Made by a program: the position numbers and the translations under genes | Notes under the pieces: model-generated | What the model saw: only the letters and a program-made list of their open reading frames with translations | Told to the model about the DNA's origin: nothing | Databases searched by the model: none | Part shown: positions 17,621 through 26,877 of the stretch, piece after piece | Numbering within the stretch: the stretch's first letter is position 1 | Layout: every line of letters begins with the position of its first letter | From: an uncultured Tateyamaria sp. | Lineage (GTDB): Bacteria > Pseudomonadota > Alphaproteobacteria > Rhodobacterales > Rhodobacteraceae | Assembly (NCBI RefSeq): GCF_947503415.1 | Contig: NZ_CANNDS010000002.1 | Span: 372,001 to 436,000 of the forward strand | Direction of reading: 5' to 3' | Length of the DNA stretch: 64,000 nucleotides

Positions 17621-18655
17621 ATGACGTCCGCGACCCTCTCTATCGACCTCAGTGCTTTGGTGCGCAATTGGCAGGCTCTGGATGGCCTCAGCGACGGTGA
17701 GACCGGCGCCGTGGTCAAGGCCAATGGCTATGGTCTGGGCGCGCCTGTTGTGGGCCGCACCCTCGTCCGCGCCGGTGTGCGCAGCTTCTTTGTCGCGACG
17801 GCAGAAGAAGGCAACACCCTGCGCGCCGCCATTGGCCAAGGCCCCACAATCTATGTCTTTTCCGGCCACATGTCTGAGGACACCGGCCCCATCCGCGAGG
17901 CTGCCCTGACCCCCCTGCTGAATTCGGTCGACCAGATGTTGCGCCATGTTGAGGCGTTGCCGGGCCACCCGTTTGGCATCCAGCTTGACAGCGGCATGAA
18001 CCGGCTGGGGATGGAGCCGGGCGAATGGTCCGCCGTGCGCGACATCGCCATCGCACAAGGCCCCAAACTGATCATGTCGCATCTGGCCTGCGCGGATGAC
18101 GACCACCACCCGATGAACCCCCACCAACTGGCCGAGTTTCGCGCCATGACCGATGGGTTGGATGTGCCCCGCTCTCTCGCAGCGACAGGCGGCACCCTTT
18201 TGGGCCCGGAATACCACTTTGACATGACCCGGCCAGGTATCGGGCTTTATGGCGGGTTGCCCTTTGTCGACGCCTTGCCCGTCGTCACGCTCGACCTGCC
18301 GGTCATTCAGGTGCGCGACGTGATGCAGGGTGAAACCGTCGGCTACGGCAATACCTGGATCGCCCCGCGCGACAGCCGCATTGCCACAGTGTCGGGCGGT
18401 TATGCAGATGGGTTGATCCGAGCGATGGGACCGAAGGCAATCCTGTTTGCAGGCGATATGCCGTGCCCGGTCGTCGGGCGGGTGTCGATGGATCTGATCA
18501 CGGCCGACGTAACGGATGTGGGCCATGACCCCGTTGATCTGCAACTGTTGGGGCGTCACCAATCTGTGGACACGGTGGCCGAGGCCGCTGGCACAATCGG
18601 CTACGAAATCCTGACATCCCTTGGGCCGCGCTATCAACGGAGCTTTGCCGAATGA
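17621..18655 (+). CDS. alr: Alanine racemase
   Basis: A 344-residue fold-III PLP enzyme that makes D-alanine for peptidoglycan. The PLP lysine is Lys33 in [10 protein letters not shown]. The catalytic tyrosine is in GYGNTW, with the usual HMSED and [10 protein letters not shown] signatures. The start ATG at 17621 gives the standard N-terminus; an upstream reading from 17507 would overlap the DUF1194 gene. The stop overlaps the start of mlaE (ATGA), tying cell-wall precursor supply to an envelope transporter. Confidence 0.95.
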   Translation: MTSATLSIDLSALVRNWQALDGLSDGETGAVVKANGYGLGAPVVGRTLVRAGVRSFFVATAEEGNTLRAAIGQGPTIYVFSGHMSEDTGPIREAALTPLLNSVDQMLRHVEALPGHPFGIQLDSGMNRLGMEPGEWSAVRDIAIAQGPKLIMSHLACADDDHHPMNPHQLAEFRAMTDGLDVPRSLAATGGTLLGPEYHFDMTRPGIGLYGGLPFVDALPVVTLDLPVIQVRDVMQGETVGYGNTWIAPRDSRIATVSGGYADGLIRAMGPKAILFAGDMPCPVVGRVSMDLITADVTDVGHDPVDLQLLGRHQSVDTVAEAAGTIGYEILTSLGPRYQRSFAE

Positions 18656-19425
18656 GGTTTCTGGGCGCCATTGGCCGGACCACGCTTGGCATTCTCGCGG
18701 CGATCGGCCGGGTGGGCCTGTTCTTCGGAGCGGCCGTCACGCACCTCGTGCGTCCGCCCTTCTATCCACGTGAATTTGCCTTGGCCCTTTTGCACATCGG
18801 TTGGTTGTCCCTGCCGGTTGTAGGTCTCACGGCCATCTTCACCGGCGGCGCACTTGCCCTGCAGATCTATGCGGGCGGCGCGCGCTTCAATGCTGAAGCG
18901 GTCGTGCCGCAGATCGTTGCCATTGGCATGGTGCGCGAACTTGGGCCGGTACTGGTGGGCCTGATGATCGCGGCCCGCGTCACCTCTTCCATCGCGGCAG
19001 AGATTGCGACGATGAAAGTGACCGAACAGATCGACGCGCTGGTTACCCTGTCCACGCACCCGATGAAGTACCTGACCGTGCCGCGCGTGCTGGCTGCCAC
19101 GCTGGTGGTGCCACTGCTGGTGGCGGTTGGCGATGTCATCGGGATCTTCGGGGGGTATGCGGTGGCCACGGGGACGCTAGGGTTCAATGCCGCAGCCTAC
19201 ATCCAGAACACGGTCGACTTTCTTGAACTGCGCGACATCACCTCGAGCCTCGCCAAAGGCGCGGTCTTCGGCTGTATCGCCGCTCTGATGGGTTGTTACT
19301 TCGGCATGAACTCAGGCCGGGGTGCCCAAGGTGTGGGCCGCGCGACCAAAGGCTCGGTCGAAGCGGCCGCCGTTCTGATCCTCGCCGCCAACTTTGTGCT
19401 TACGGGGGTGTTCTTCTCGCTATGA
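18652..19425 (+). CDS. mlaE: MlaE-family lipid ABC transporter permease
   Basis: A 257-residue permease of the MlaE/TrbD group with about five membrane segments. It carries the family's [22 protein letters not shown] region with the following EQIDALVTL helix. Together with the ATPase encoded at 19898 it should form the inner-membrane core of an Mla-type phospholipid transporter. It overlaps alr by 4 bp and the following lipoprotein gene by 4 bp (ATGA). Confidence 0.92.
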   Translation: MRFLGAIGRTTLGILAAIGRVGLFFGAAVTHLVRPPFYPREFALALLHIGWLSLPVVGLTAIFTGGALALQIYAGGARFNAEAVVPQIVAIGMVRELGPVLVGLMIAARVTSSIAAEIATMKVTEQIDALVTLSTHPMKYLTVPRVLAATLVVPLLVAVGDVIGIFGGYAVATGTLGFNAAAYIQNTVDFLELRDITSSLAKGAVFGCIAALMGCYFGMNSGRGAQGVGRATKGSVEAAAVLILAANFVLTGVFFSL

Positions 19426-19901
19426 CGCGCCCCATCTTCTCCTGCTGGACGCGCCGTGCTGTCCCTGTCGTTATGATCATGGCCCTGTCTGGTTGCGCCG
19501 ATGCGCCAAGCCCGGCCACCCCGCTTTTCAATGCTTTCTATGCAAAACCCGACCGCACCCTCGACGATGATGCACATCTGAGCCGCGCCATCTTTGCGTT
19601 TGTGCAAGGGCAGTCGCAATCCGAGGCGACCGCGACCATGCAATCACTGGGATTTGTTTGCGACGGGGCCACCTGTCGTTATGAAAGCGTGGACAAGGAA
19701 AGCGGCGTTGAAAAGCATTTCGGCATGCGCATGGGCGCCGAAACAGAGCCAAAACATCATCGCCGCGTCCTCGCCCGCCGTTTTACCGTGACCTTTGTCG
19801 CCGACCACATCGCAACGCCCGATGATATCGCGGGACGCTTTGAACATGCCTCCGGCACCGCCCCGTGGTACCGGCCCGCCGCAATCGGTGACCTGCTATG
19901 A
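19422..19901 (+). CDS. Putative lipoprotein between mlaE and mlaF
   Basis: A 159-residue protein with a positively charged N-terminus, a hydrophobic run and lipobox ALSGC (Cys about residue 26), so it is probably lipidated. The mature part has a Cys pair (FVCDGATCRY). No known domain is recognised. It begins in an ATGA overlap with mlaE and ends in an ATGA overlap with mlaF, so it is made in step with the transporter and is likely an accessory subunit in the periplasm. An MCE-type MlaD is not seen here. Confidence 0.7.
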   Translation: MTRPIFSCWTRRAVPVVMIMALSGCADAPSPATPLFNAFYAKPDRTLDDDAHLSRAIFAFVQGQSQSEATATMQSLGFVCDGATCRYESVDKESGVEKHFGMRMGAETEPKHHRRVLARRFTVTFVADHIATPDDIAGRFEHASGTAPWYRPAAIGDLL

Positions 19902-20647
19902 TCACACTCTCGGACGTCCACAAATCCTTCGGCGACAATCACGTCCTGCGCGGCGTGAACCTGCATGTGGAGCGGGGCACCTCGATGGTGATCATCGGCG
20001 GCTCGGGCACTGGCAAATCCATTGCGATCAAAACAATCTTGGGCCTTGTTATCCCTGAGCAGGGCACCATCACGGTGGACGGTCAGGACGTCACCCAAAC
20101 CGGCGACCGCGACGCATTCCTTGCCCGCTTCGGCATGCTGTTCCAGGGTGCTGCCCTGTTCGATTCCCTGCCTGTGTGGCAAAACGTTGCCTTCCGCCTG
20201 CTGCGCGGCAGCCTTGCCCGGCCCCGGGATGAGGCGCGCGAGGTTGCAATCGAAAAACTGCGCCGCGTCGGGTTGACGCCGGATGTGGCCGACCGCCTGC
20301 CTGCAGAACTGTCTGGCGGCATGCAAAAACGCGTGGGCCTCGCCCGCGCCATCGCGGCAGAGCCCGAGATCATCTTTTTTGACGAACCCACCACGGGCCT
20401 CGATCCGATCATGGCGGGCGTCATCAACGACCTCATCCGCGAAATCGTGACCGAGATGGGTGCCACCACGATGACCATTACCCATGATATGACTTCTGTG
20501 CGCACCATCGCGGACAACGTCGCCATGCTGCACGGGGGCAAAATCCGGTGGACCGGTCCCGTCGCCGACATCGACGCGGCCCAGGATCCTTATGTCGATC
20601 AGTTCATCCACGGCCGCGCCGAAGGGCCGATTGAGACGGTGCGCTGA
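19898..20647 (+). CDS. mlaF: Mla-type ABC transporter ATPase
   Basis: A 249-residue ABC ATPase with Walker A GGSGTGKSI, Q-loop FQGAALFDSLPVWQN, signature LSGGMQKRV, Walker B IIFFDEPTTGLD and switch histidine ITHDM. The sequence is typical of MlaF/Ttg2A ATPases paired with MlaE permeases. It starts inside the lipoprotein stop codon. A nested hairpin (20650-20704) follows the stop and probably ends this transcript. Confidence 0.93.
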   Translation: MITLSDVHKSFGDNHVLRGVNLHVERGTSMVIIGGSGTGKSIAIKTILGLVIPEQGTITVDGQDVTQTGDRDAFLARFGMLFQGAALFDSLPVWQNVAFRLLRGSLARPRDEAREVAIEKLRRVGLTPDVADRLPAELSGGMQKRVGLARAIAAEPEIIFFDEPTTGLDPIMAGVINDLIREIVTEMGATTMTITHDMTSVRTIADNVAMLHGGKIRWTGPVADIDAAQDPYVDQFIHGRAEGPIETVR

Positions 20648-20649
20648 CC

Positions 20650-20704
20650 GGGGTCGGTGGGTGGGCGCATTTGCGCATGCAAACAGAGCCACCCGACCGA
20701 GCCC
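20650..20704 (+). terminator. Nested hairpin repeat, copy 1 (after mlaF)
   Basis: The outer arms GGGTGG / CCACCC are extended by TCGG / CCGA. Inside is a second stem TTTGC-GCAT-GCAAA. The same two-stem layout recurs at 39464-39512 after the AlkC-like gene, suggesting a repeat family used as a terminator. Confidence 0.45.
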
Positions 20705-20764
20705 ATTCTCGTCAGCATCCGCACCGCTCTTGACAGACATGCCTGCACCCGGCCTCTTCCGCCC

Positions 20765-21208
20765 ATGTACCGCTGGATCAACCTCGCCCTCCTCGTGCTC
20801 TTTCCCATCTCATGGGTGGCACCCCTGATGAAGGCTGGGCTTCTGCCGCTCTTCCGGCTCACTGAGATCTCCGTTTTGACGGGCCTAAAGTCACTCTGGA
20901 AAACGGACATATTCCTTGCCCTCATGGTCACGCTCTTTGCGCTTATCGCCCCCATGGCCAAGACCATCGGTTTGGCCCTGCTGCATTGGAACCTGCTGAG
21001 CCCACGCACCGCCCCAGTCCTGCGGATCATGGGAAAACTCGCCATGGCCGACATTTTTCTGATCGCCATCTACATCACCGTTGCCAAGGGAATCGGTGTC
21101 GGGCGACTGGAAGTGGCATGGGGTCTTTATCTGTTTACAGCCTGCATCCTCACGTCCCTCTGGGTCGGCATACGAACGGAAAAAATGCACGTGCAGGCTG
21201 TCGAGTGA
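20765..21208 (+). CDS. Paraquat-inducible protein A-like membrane protein
   Basis: A 147-residue integral membrane protein with about four segments. It matches the general pattern of a single PqiA domain (a small 'LKSLWKTDIFLALMVTLFALIAPMAK'-region motif with a long hydrophobic core), but lacks the cytoplasmic zinc-type Cys motifs of full PqiA. It probably supports the Mla/MCE lipid pathway encoded just upstream. The start ATG at 20765 begins the first membrane helix; an upstream start at 20657 would translate the hairpin repeat. Confidence 0.65.
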   Translation: MYRWINLALLVLFPISWVAPLMKAGLLPLFRLTEISVLTGLKSLWKTDIFLALMVTLFALIAPMAKTIGLALLHWNLLSPRTAPVLRIMGKLAMADIFLIAIYITVAKGIGVGRLEVAWGLYLFTACILTSLWVGIRTEKMHVQAVE

Positions 21209-21636
21209 TTTGACGCTAGAAGCAGCGACATGGCTCGAAGGTGTCAGGCTCACCTTTCTACGTGACCGCCTCGACGTCGGTTCGATGAAACCACCACCCA
21301 CTGATATTGCATAGAAAATGCTCCGCACCAGTCGCGATCCGGTCGAACTTCGTTCGGGCACCAAGCTTGAGCGCGCCCTCTCTTTCCTGCCGAATTAACC
21401 AATTCATCGACCGGTTCGAATAGGTCAAAGCCATCCAAGGCGCGTTCTCTACCTGGTTCAATCGCCTTTATCTGGAAGACGCCATGACCCGCACCCATCT
21501 GGAATGTCCGCTGAACCAGAAAAAGCGGCGGCCGCCCGAGCCAAGCCAACCCGCGCTTCCAGCCAAGTTCGCGCAACTGCCCCTGCGTGCCGAATAGGGC
21601 TTGCCCGCCCCAGCGCCCGCTGGCAGATCAGGGCGC
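21209..21636. other. 428-bp gap between the PqiA-like gene and radA
   Basis: No convincing gene. On the minus strand two reading frames together (about 21258-21576) give protein-like sequence, changing frame near 21400. This could be a frameshifted remnant but matches no family I recognise. GTTC-N8-GTTC at 21444-21459 is one base too wide for an alphaproteobacterial LexA box. The region must also hold the radA promoter, which I cannot pinpoint. Confidence 0.3.
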
Positions 21637-23004
21637 ATGGCAAAAACCACCACCACCTATACCTGCGCATCTTGCGGCGCCTCCTTCTCCAAGTGGTCAG
21701 GGCGTTGTGACGGCTGTGGGGAATGGAACACCATATCCGAAGACACCGGATTGTCGGCGGGCCCCTCCAGCAAAGGGCTTGGGGCCAAGCGCGGCAATAC
21801 TGTCGCCCTCACGGATCTCAGCACCGAAGAAACGCCGCCCCCCCGCACGATGAGCAAAGTCGCAGAGCTTGACCGCGTGCTTGGTGGCGGCCTTGTTCCC
21901 GCCTCTGCCATCCTTGTCGGGGGCGATCCGGGCATCGGCAAATCCACCCTGCTTTTGCAGGCCGCGGCACGGTTCGCGCGCACAGGTCTGAAAACCATCT
22001 ATGTCAGCGGGGAAGAGGCAAGCGCACAGGTCCGCATGCGCGCCCAACGTCTTGGGCTGGCCGACGCGCCGGTGCAACTGGCAGCCGACACCAACCTGCG
22101 CAACATACTGACAACATTGGAACAAGAGGCGCCGGGCCTCGCAATCATCGACTCGATCCAGACCATGTGGCTGGACACGGTGGACAGCGCGCCCGGCTCG
22201 GTCTCTCAAGTCCGTGCCGCAGCACATGAGCTGACCACCTTCGCCAAGCGCAAGGGCATCAGCGTCATCCTTGTGGGCCACGTCACCAAGGAAGGCCAGA
22301 TCGCAGGCCCTCGCGTCGTGGAGCACATGGTTGACACCGTCCTGTATTTCGAAGGCGAACGCGGCCACCAGTTCCGCATCCTGCGCGCGGTCAAAAACCG
22401 CTTCGGCCCCGCAGACGAGATTGGCGTGTTCGAAATGACCGGCAAAGGTCTGGCCGAAGTCACCAATCCGTCCGCACTGTTCCTGTCGGAACGGGGCGAA
22501 CCCTCTCCCGGATCGGTCGTCTTTGCAGGCATCGAAGGCACCCGGCCTGTTCTGTGCGAGATGCAGGCGCTTGTCGCCACCTCGCCCCACAGTCAGGCCC
22601 GGCGTACCGTGGTCGGCTGGGACGGTGGACGGCTTGCCATGATCTTGGCTGTGCTTGAGGCCCGCTGCGGCATCCCCTTTGCAGGGCTTGATGTGTATCT
22701 GAACGTCGCAGGCGGCATGAAGATCAGCGAACCGGCTGCCGACCTGGCTGTCGCCGCCGCCCTTTTGTCGGCCCGCGAAGACGCCGCTTTGCCATCAGAC
22801 ACCGTTGTTTTTGGCGAAATCAGCCTGTCCGGTGCGCTAAGACCTGCGCCGCAGACGGAAAACAGGTTGAAAGAGGCCCAAAAACTTGGTTTCTCGTCAG
22901 CCATCGCACCCAAGGGCGGAAAAGCCCAAGGTGCCCCCGGCATGACGCTGAAACGTTTCAGCGACCTCACCGGGTTTGTAGGTGATGTATTCGGCGCGGG
23001 TTAA
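21637..23004 (+). CDS. radA: DNA repair ATPase RadA
   Basis: A 455-residue RadA (Sms). It has an N-terminal C4 zinc finger (CASCG ... CDGC), a RecA-like ATPase with GGDPGIGKSTLL, the RadA-specific KNRFGPADEIG motif and a C-terminal Lon-like domain. It is a branch-migration helicase acting in recombinational repair and fork restart. The start ATG at 21637 places the zinc finger near the N-terminus as usual. cvpA follows after 34 bp. Confidence 0.96.
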   Translation: MAKTTTTYTCASCGASFSKWSGRCDGCGEWNTISEDTGLSAGPSSKGLGAKRGNTVALTDLSTEETPPPRTMSKVAELDRVLGGGLVPASAILVGGDPGIGKSTLLLQAAARFARTGLKTIYVSGEEASAQVRMRAQRLGLADAPVQLAADTNLRNILTTLEQEAPGLAIIDSIQTMWLDTVDSAPGSVSQVRAAAHELTTFAKRKGISVILVGHVTKEGQIAGPRVVEHMVDTVLYFEGERGHQFRILRAVKNRFGPADEIGVFEMTGKGLAEVTNPSALFLSERGEPSPGSVVFAGIEGTRPVLCEMQALVATSPHSQARRTVVGWDGGRLAMILAVLEARCGIPFAGLDVYLNVAGGMKISEPAADLAVAAALLSAREDAALPSDTVVFGEISLSGALRPAPQTENRLKEAQKLGFSSAIAPKGGKAQGAPGMTLKRFSDLTGFVGDVFGAG

Positions 23005-23038
23005 GCGCCCTCAGGGCAGAACATAAAGGGGCAGGACC

Positions 23039-23593
23039 ATGGAAGGGTTCACCATCATTGACGGCGTCGTTGCCGTGGTCATCATCCTGTCGGCCCTTTT
23101 GGCCTATGGGCGCGGGTTCGTGCGCGAAGCCATGGCAATCGCGGGCTGGATCGCAGCTGCGATCCTCGCTTTTCTGTTTGCCCCGCGGGTCGAGCCGTTG
23201 GTGCGCGAAATCCCCTATCTCGGTGACATCATCGCCGACAGTTGCGAGCTGAGCATTATTGGCGCTTTCGCCCTCGTCTTTGCCGTTGCGTTGATCGTTG
23301 TGTCGCTGTTCACACCCTTGTTCTCATCGATTGTGCAGCGTTCGGCCCTTGGGGGGCTGGACCAAGGCCTTGGGTTCCTGTTTGGCGTGGCGCGCGGCGT
23401 GTTGCTCGTGGCGATCGCCTTCTTTGTCTATGACACGGTGATCACCGGCCAAGAATTCACCATCGTGGATGAAAGCCGTTCGGCAGCTGTCTTTGGTCGG
23501 TTCACCGGCCAGATCGAAGAGCAGAACCCCGAAGAAGCGTTGGGGTGGATCACGCGCCAATACGAAAGCCTTGTCGGGGCGTGCGGCGAATAA
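23039..23593 (+). CDS. cvpA: CvpA family membrane protein
   Basis: A 184-residue inner-membrane protein with about four hydrophobic segments and the CvpA pattern (start DGVVAVVIILSALLAYGRGF, later LGGLDQGLGFLFGVARG). In many bacteria cvpA lies beside purF and affects colicin V export and envelope stress; here purF is the next gene but one. It probably shares the radA transcript. Confidence 0.9.
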   Translation: MEGFTIIDGVVAVVIILSALLAYGRGFVREAMAIAGWIAAAILAFLFAPRVEPLVREIPYLGDIIADSCELSIIGAFALVFAVALIVVSLFTPLFSSIVQRSALGGLDQGLGFLFGVARGVLLVAIAFFVYDTVITGQEFTIVDESRSAAVFGRFTGQIEEQNPEEALGWITRQYESLVGACGE

Positions 23594-23674
23594 GCCACTC
23601 CCTGTTCGTCAATGGAATCAGTCAAAAGCGGGGCGGCGTTTGTGTCGTTCCCAACCATTCCTGCAAGATCGTGG

Positions 23675-23689
23675 TTAAGCACCGGTTAA
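23675..23689. promoter_or_regulatory. CtrA-type site TTAA-N7-TTAA
   Basis: Two TTAA half-sites are separated by exactly seven bases (GCACCGG), followed by AC. This matches the CtrA consensus TTAA-N7-TTAA(C). It lies 160 bp before the Hint gene at 23849 and after cvpA, so that gene may be under CtrA control. Confidence 0.5.
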
Positions 23690-23848
23690 ACGCGTCGCCT
23701 CAACGCGGAGAGTATACGCGCGCGTGCGTCTTTTGGTGACTGTGGCGCAACAGCGCCCGGCTTTGGCCGTGGTTGTGACCAAAAAGCGGCAGATTTGTGA
23801 TGCGTTTTGGATGCCAGAACACAAACACACCTGACCGGAGAACACCCC

Positions 23849-24418
23849 ATGTTTCTGAACCACGACACCGCCTTCGCCGACATCACCCCCGTCACCAAAA
23901 TAGCCGCACCGCAGATCAGCGCGACCCTGTCTGCCCACACCTTGCTGGAGACGGAACGCGGTTGGGCCAGCGTCGATGCCCTTCAGGCAGGCGATTGCGT
24001 GGCGACCCTTGATGGCGGCTTTGCGCAGATCACCGCCATCACGACGCCGCGCAGCAACACGCCGCTTGTCCACATCCCCGGTGGTGTCCTGTCGACATGT
24101 TCCGACATCGCCCTGCCCGGTGATGCCCACATTGCGCTGCACACACCGGCCCGCTGGATTGACGCACCCGTTGTATCCGTTCCCGTCAAGGCCCTGAGCG
24201 GCTGGCGCGGCGTCCGTCCTACCCTGTTCAACGGTCCTGATCTGGCACAACTGCATTTCGCGGACGAAGAGATGATCTATGCCCAGTCCGGATTGCTCAT
24301 CCACGCGGCCCCCGCCACGGGCGAGACGTTCTTTCCCAAGCTGAGCTATGGTGATGCACGCGCCATGCTGGCCTTGTCGGCAGGCAAGATGGGTCAGCCT
24401 GACACGGTCGCTGCATAA
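23849..24418 (+). CDS. Hint-domain-like protein (cysteine-less)
   Basis: A 189-residue protein whose residues 25-150 follow the Hint_2 (hedgehog/intein) pattern: an opening LSAHTLLET, then VDALQAGDCVATLDGG. The residue at the self-splicing cysteine position is Thr26, so it is probably not autocatalytic through a cysteine. No signal peptide. The start ATG at 23849 follows GGAG. It is smaller than the other two Hint proteins at 31214 and 41560. Role unknown. Confidence 0.65.
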   Translation: MFLNHDTAFADITPVTKIAAPQISATLSAHTLLETERGWASVDALQAGDCVATLDGGFAQITAITTPRSNTPLVHIPGGVLSTCSDIALPGDAHIALHTPARWIDAPVVSVPVKALSGWRGVRPTLFNGPDLAQLHFADEEMIYAQSGLLIHAAPATGETFFPKLSYGDARAMLALSAGKMGQPDTVAA

Positions 24419-24507
24419 ACCGTCACGATGCGTGATCCTTTCGTGACAGTCGCAGCCCGTCTTGGTACACCGCGCACATATCCCATTCACGGATTCGGAG
24501 CTGCCCC

Positions 24508-25989
24508 TTGTCCGACCTTCCCAGCCTCGCGCAGATGCCCCCCGCACACCCCTTTGACGACGACAAACTCAAGGAAGAGTGCGGGATTTTCGGGGTCCTT
24601 GGGACCATGGATGCCGCGAATTTCGTAGCCCTGGGTCTGCATGCCTTGCAACACCGGGGACAGGAAGCAGGCGGTATCGTCGCCTACCATCCGGACCAAG
24701 GGTTCAACTCCGCCCGCCGCTTTGGTTATGTCCGCGACAACTTCACCTCGCAAAAGGTGATGGAGACACTGCCCGGCTCACTGTCCATCGGACACGTGCG
24801 CTACTCCACCGCCGGGTCGAAGGGACAAACCGCGATCCGCGACGTGCAGCCCTTCTTTGGTGAGTTCGCAATGGGCGGGGCCGCCATTGCCCATAACGGC
24901 AACATCACCAATGCCGACGCCCTGCGCCGCGAATTGATCGAACGTGGCTCGATCTTTCAATCCTCCTCCGACAGCGAATGCATCATCCACCTGATGGCCC
25001 GATCCCTGCAACGCAACATCCCCGAACGGATGGAAGACGCGCTGCGCCGCGTCGAGGGCGCATTTTCCGTTGTCGCCATGACCCGGACCAAGCTGATCGG
25101 CGTCCGCGACGCATTGGGTGTACGCCCGCTCGTGTTGGGCAAGCTCGACACCGGCTATGTGCTCAGTTCCGAGACCTGCGCGCTGGACATCATCGGCGCA
25201 GAGTTCGTGCGCGAGATCGAACCGGGCGAAATGGTGGTGATCACCGACAAGGGCATCGACAGCCGCTTCCCCTTCCGTCCGCAAAAACCACGCTTCTGCA
25301 TCTTTGAGCACGTCTATTTCAGCCGCCCCGACTCTATCCTTGGGGGCCGGTCCGTGTACGAAACGCGCGAGAATATTGGCCGCGAACTGGCCAAGGAGGC
25401 CCCGGTCGATGCCGATCTGGTCTGCCCCGTGCCCGACAGTGGCACGCCTGCGGCGATCGGCTATTCGCTCGCTTCGGGCATTCCTTACGCGATGGGCATC
25501 ATCCGCAACCAGTACATGGGCCGGACGTTCATCGAACCGACCGAACAGATCCGCAATATGGGCGTGCGTCTGAAGCTGAATGTGAACCGCGCCCTGATCC
25601 GCGGCAAACGCGTGATCCTTGTGGATGACAGCGTGGTGCGCGGCACCACCTCCCGCAAGATCAAGGAAATGATCCTGGATGCCGGTGCGGCGGAGGTGCA
25701 TTTCCGCATCGCATCGCCCCCCACGGCGTGGCCCTGCTTTTACGGCGTCGACACACCCCAGCGCGAAAAGCTTCTGGCGGCCACCATGAGCGAAGAAGAG
25801 ATGACAGAGCATCTGGGCGTCGACAGCCTCAAGTTCATTTCGCTTGATGGTCTTTACCGCGCCGTGGGCGAAGCCAAAGGCCGCGACCCGTCCAGCCCGC
25901 AATATTGTGACGCCTGTTTCTCCGGCGAATACCCTGTCGAGCCTGCCGACATGATCGAAAAGGGTTTTGAGATGAAGGCGGCTGAATAG
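24508..25989 (+). CDS. purF: Amidophosphoribosyltransferase
   Basis: A 493-residue PurF, the first committed step of purine synthesis, moving the glutamine amide to PRPP. The glutaminase cysteine is in KEECGIFG near residue 25, so a short N-terminal propeptide is expected to be removed. The PRPP signature is VILVDDSVVRGTT. The start is TTG 24508, which has GGAG seven bases upstream; ATG 24535 is a less well-spaced alternative. Confidence 0.96.
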   Translation: MSDLPSLAQMPPAHPFDDDKLKEECGIFGVLGTMDAANFVALGLHALQHRGQEAGGIVAYHPDQGFNSARRFGYVRDNFTSQKVMETLPGSLSIGHVRYSTAGSKGQTAIRDVQPFFGEFAMGGAAIAHNGNITNADALRRELIERGSIFQSSSDSECIIHLMARSLQRNIPERMEDALRRVEGAFSVVAMTRTKLIGVRDALGVRPLVLGKLDTGYVLSSETCALDIIGAEFVREIEPGEMVVITDKGIDSRFPFRPQKPRFCIFEHVYFSRPDSILGGRSVYETRENIGRELAKEAPVDADLVCPVPDSGTPAAIGYSLASGIPYAMGIIRNQYMGRTFIEPTEQIRNMGVRLKLNVNRALIRGKRVILVDDSVVRGTTSRKIKEMILDAGAAEVHFRIASPPTAWPCFYGVDTPQREKLLAATMSEEEMTEHLGVDSLKFISLDGLYRAVGEAKGRDPSSPQYCDACFSGEYPVEPADMIEKGFEMKAAE

Positions 25990-26035
25990 CACCTTACTGT
26001 CAAAACATGTCACCAGCAGCGTGCACGCTTCGCAG

Positions 26036-26446
26036 ATGCAAATGACACCGCCCGATATTCTGGCCCGCATCGAAAACTGGCCTGCGAATGCGCAGAAACA
26101 CTTTGCGCGGACACGCTGTATTGTTCACGATATCGCTGAGACCGCTGATATTGGCGCGCTTGATGAGGCCCTGAAATGGGGACAACCGGCATGGCGGCCA
26201 AAGCGGCCGCGTGTGGGGTCGACCTTGCGCGTGGATTGGTCCCCGACGACGCCAGACAGATTGCTGGCATTTGTCGATTGCAAGACCGATTTGGCCCAGC
26301 AGATGGACACGAGGTTCCCAGGCCAGTTTCACAATGACGGTCGTCGTGCACTTGGGTTCGCGTTGAATACGCCACTGGACGAAGACGCTGTTTGGCAGCT
26401 AGCCCACCTCACGTTGACCTACCATCGGGCCAAGCGACTGAGCTGA
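26036..26446 (+). CDS. DUF1801 family protein
   Basis: About 136 residues in the YdhG/DUF1801 fold, with the family's EALKWGQPAW motif and a later TLTYHRAKRLS. The family is small and soluble; its function is not established. The start is uncertain (ATG 26036 or 26042; GTG 26021), as no strong ribosome site is visible. Confidence 0.65.
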   Translation: MQMTPPDILARIENWPANAQKHFARTRCIVHDIAETADIGALDEALKWGQPAWRPKRPRVGSTLRVDWSPTTPDRLLAFVDCKTDLAQQMDTRFPGQFHNDGRRALGFALNTPLDEDAVWQLAHLTLTYHRAKRLS

Positions 26447-26573
26447 CCAGCGCCGCGTTGCCGCCTGCCCAAACGTCAATGGGCAAAGGCCCGCGCATCC
26501 CCCTACGCCCCCGTTCACCCTGCCCCGGACCCATGTTAGCCGCGCCCCTCGAAAGGGAGGGTACCGACCCGAC

Positions 26574-26846
26574 ATGACCGAGCAGACCAATAAAACCACC
26601 GCCGATCTCGCGACCCAACGTGGGGCTTTGCCACTGCGCAACCTGCAACTTTTGGGCATTGCCGGCCCGGAAGAAAACCGCCGCGCCCTGCTGCGCACGG
26701 CGGGTGGTCAAACGCGATTGGTTCACGTGGGCGACAGCCTGCGTCAAGGCACTATCGTGGCCATTGGCGAAGACCGGATCATTCTGAATGGCGGTATGGG
26801 CCAACGCACGCTGACCCTGCCGGACGCCCCCAAGGCGGCTGCTTGA
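26574..26846 (+). CDS. Small protein with PilP/GspC-like C-terminal pattern
   Basis: A 90-residue protein. From about residue 25 it reads LLGIAGPEENRRALLRT, HVGDSLRQGTIVAIGED, ILNGGMGQRTLTL. This is the strand pattern of the periplasmic domain of GspC/PilP secretion and pilus proteins. There is no signal peptide or membrane segment and no secretion gene nearby, so the link is by fold only. The ribosome site GGGAGGG precedes ATG 26574. Confidence 0.55.
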   Translation: MTEQTNKTTADLATQRGALPLRNLQLLGIAGPEENRRALLRTAGGQTRLVHVGDSLRQGTIVAIGEDRIILNGGMGQRTLTLPDAPKAAA

Positions 26847-26877
26847 CGCTTGGCCCGCCACAGGGCACACCCGCGCC

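Noticed and set aside
21444-21459. LexA-like GTTC-N8-GTTC upstream of radA
   Set aside because: The alphaproteobacterial LexA site needs seven bases between the half-sites; here there are eight.
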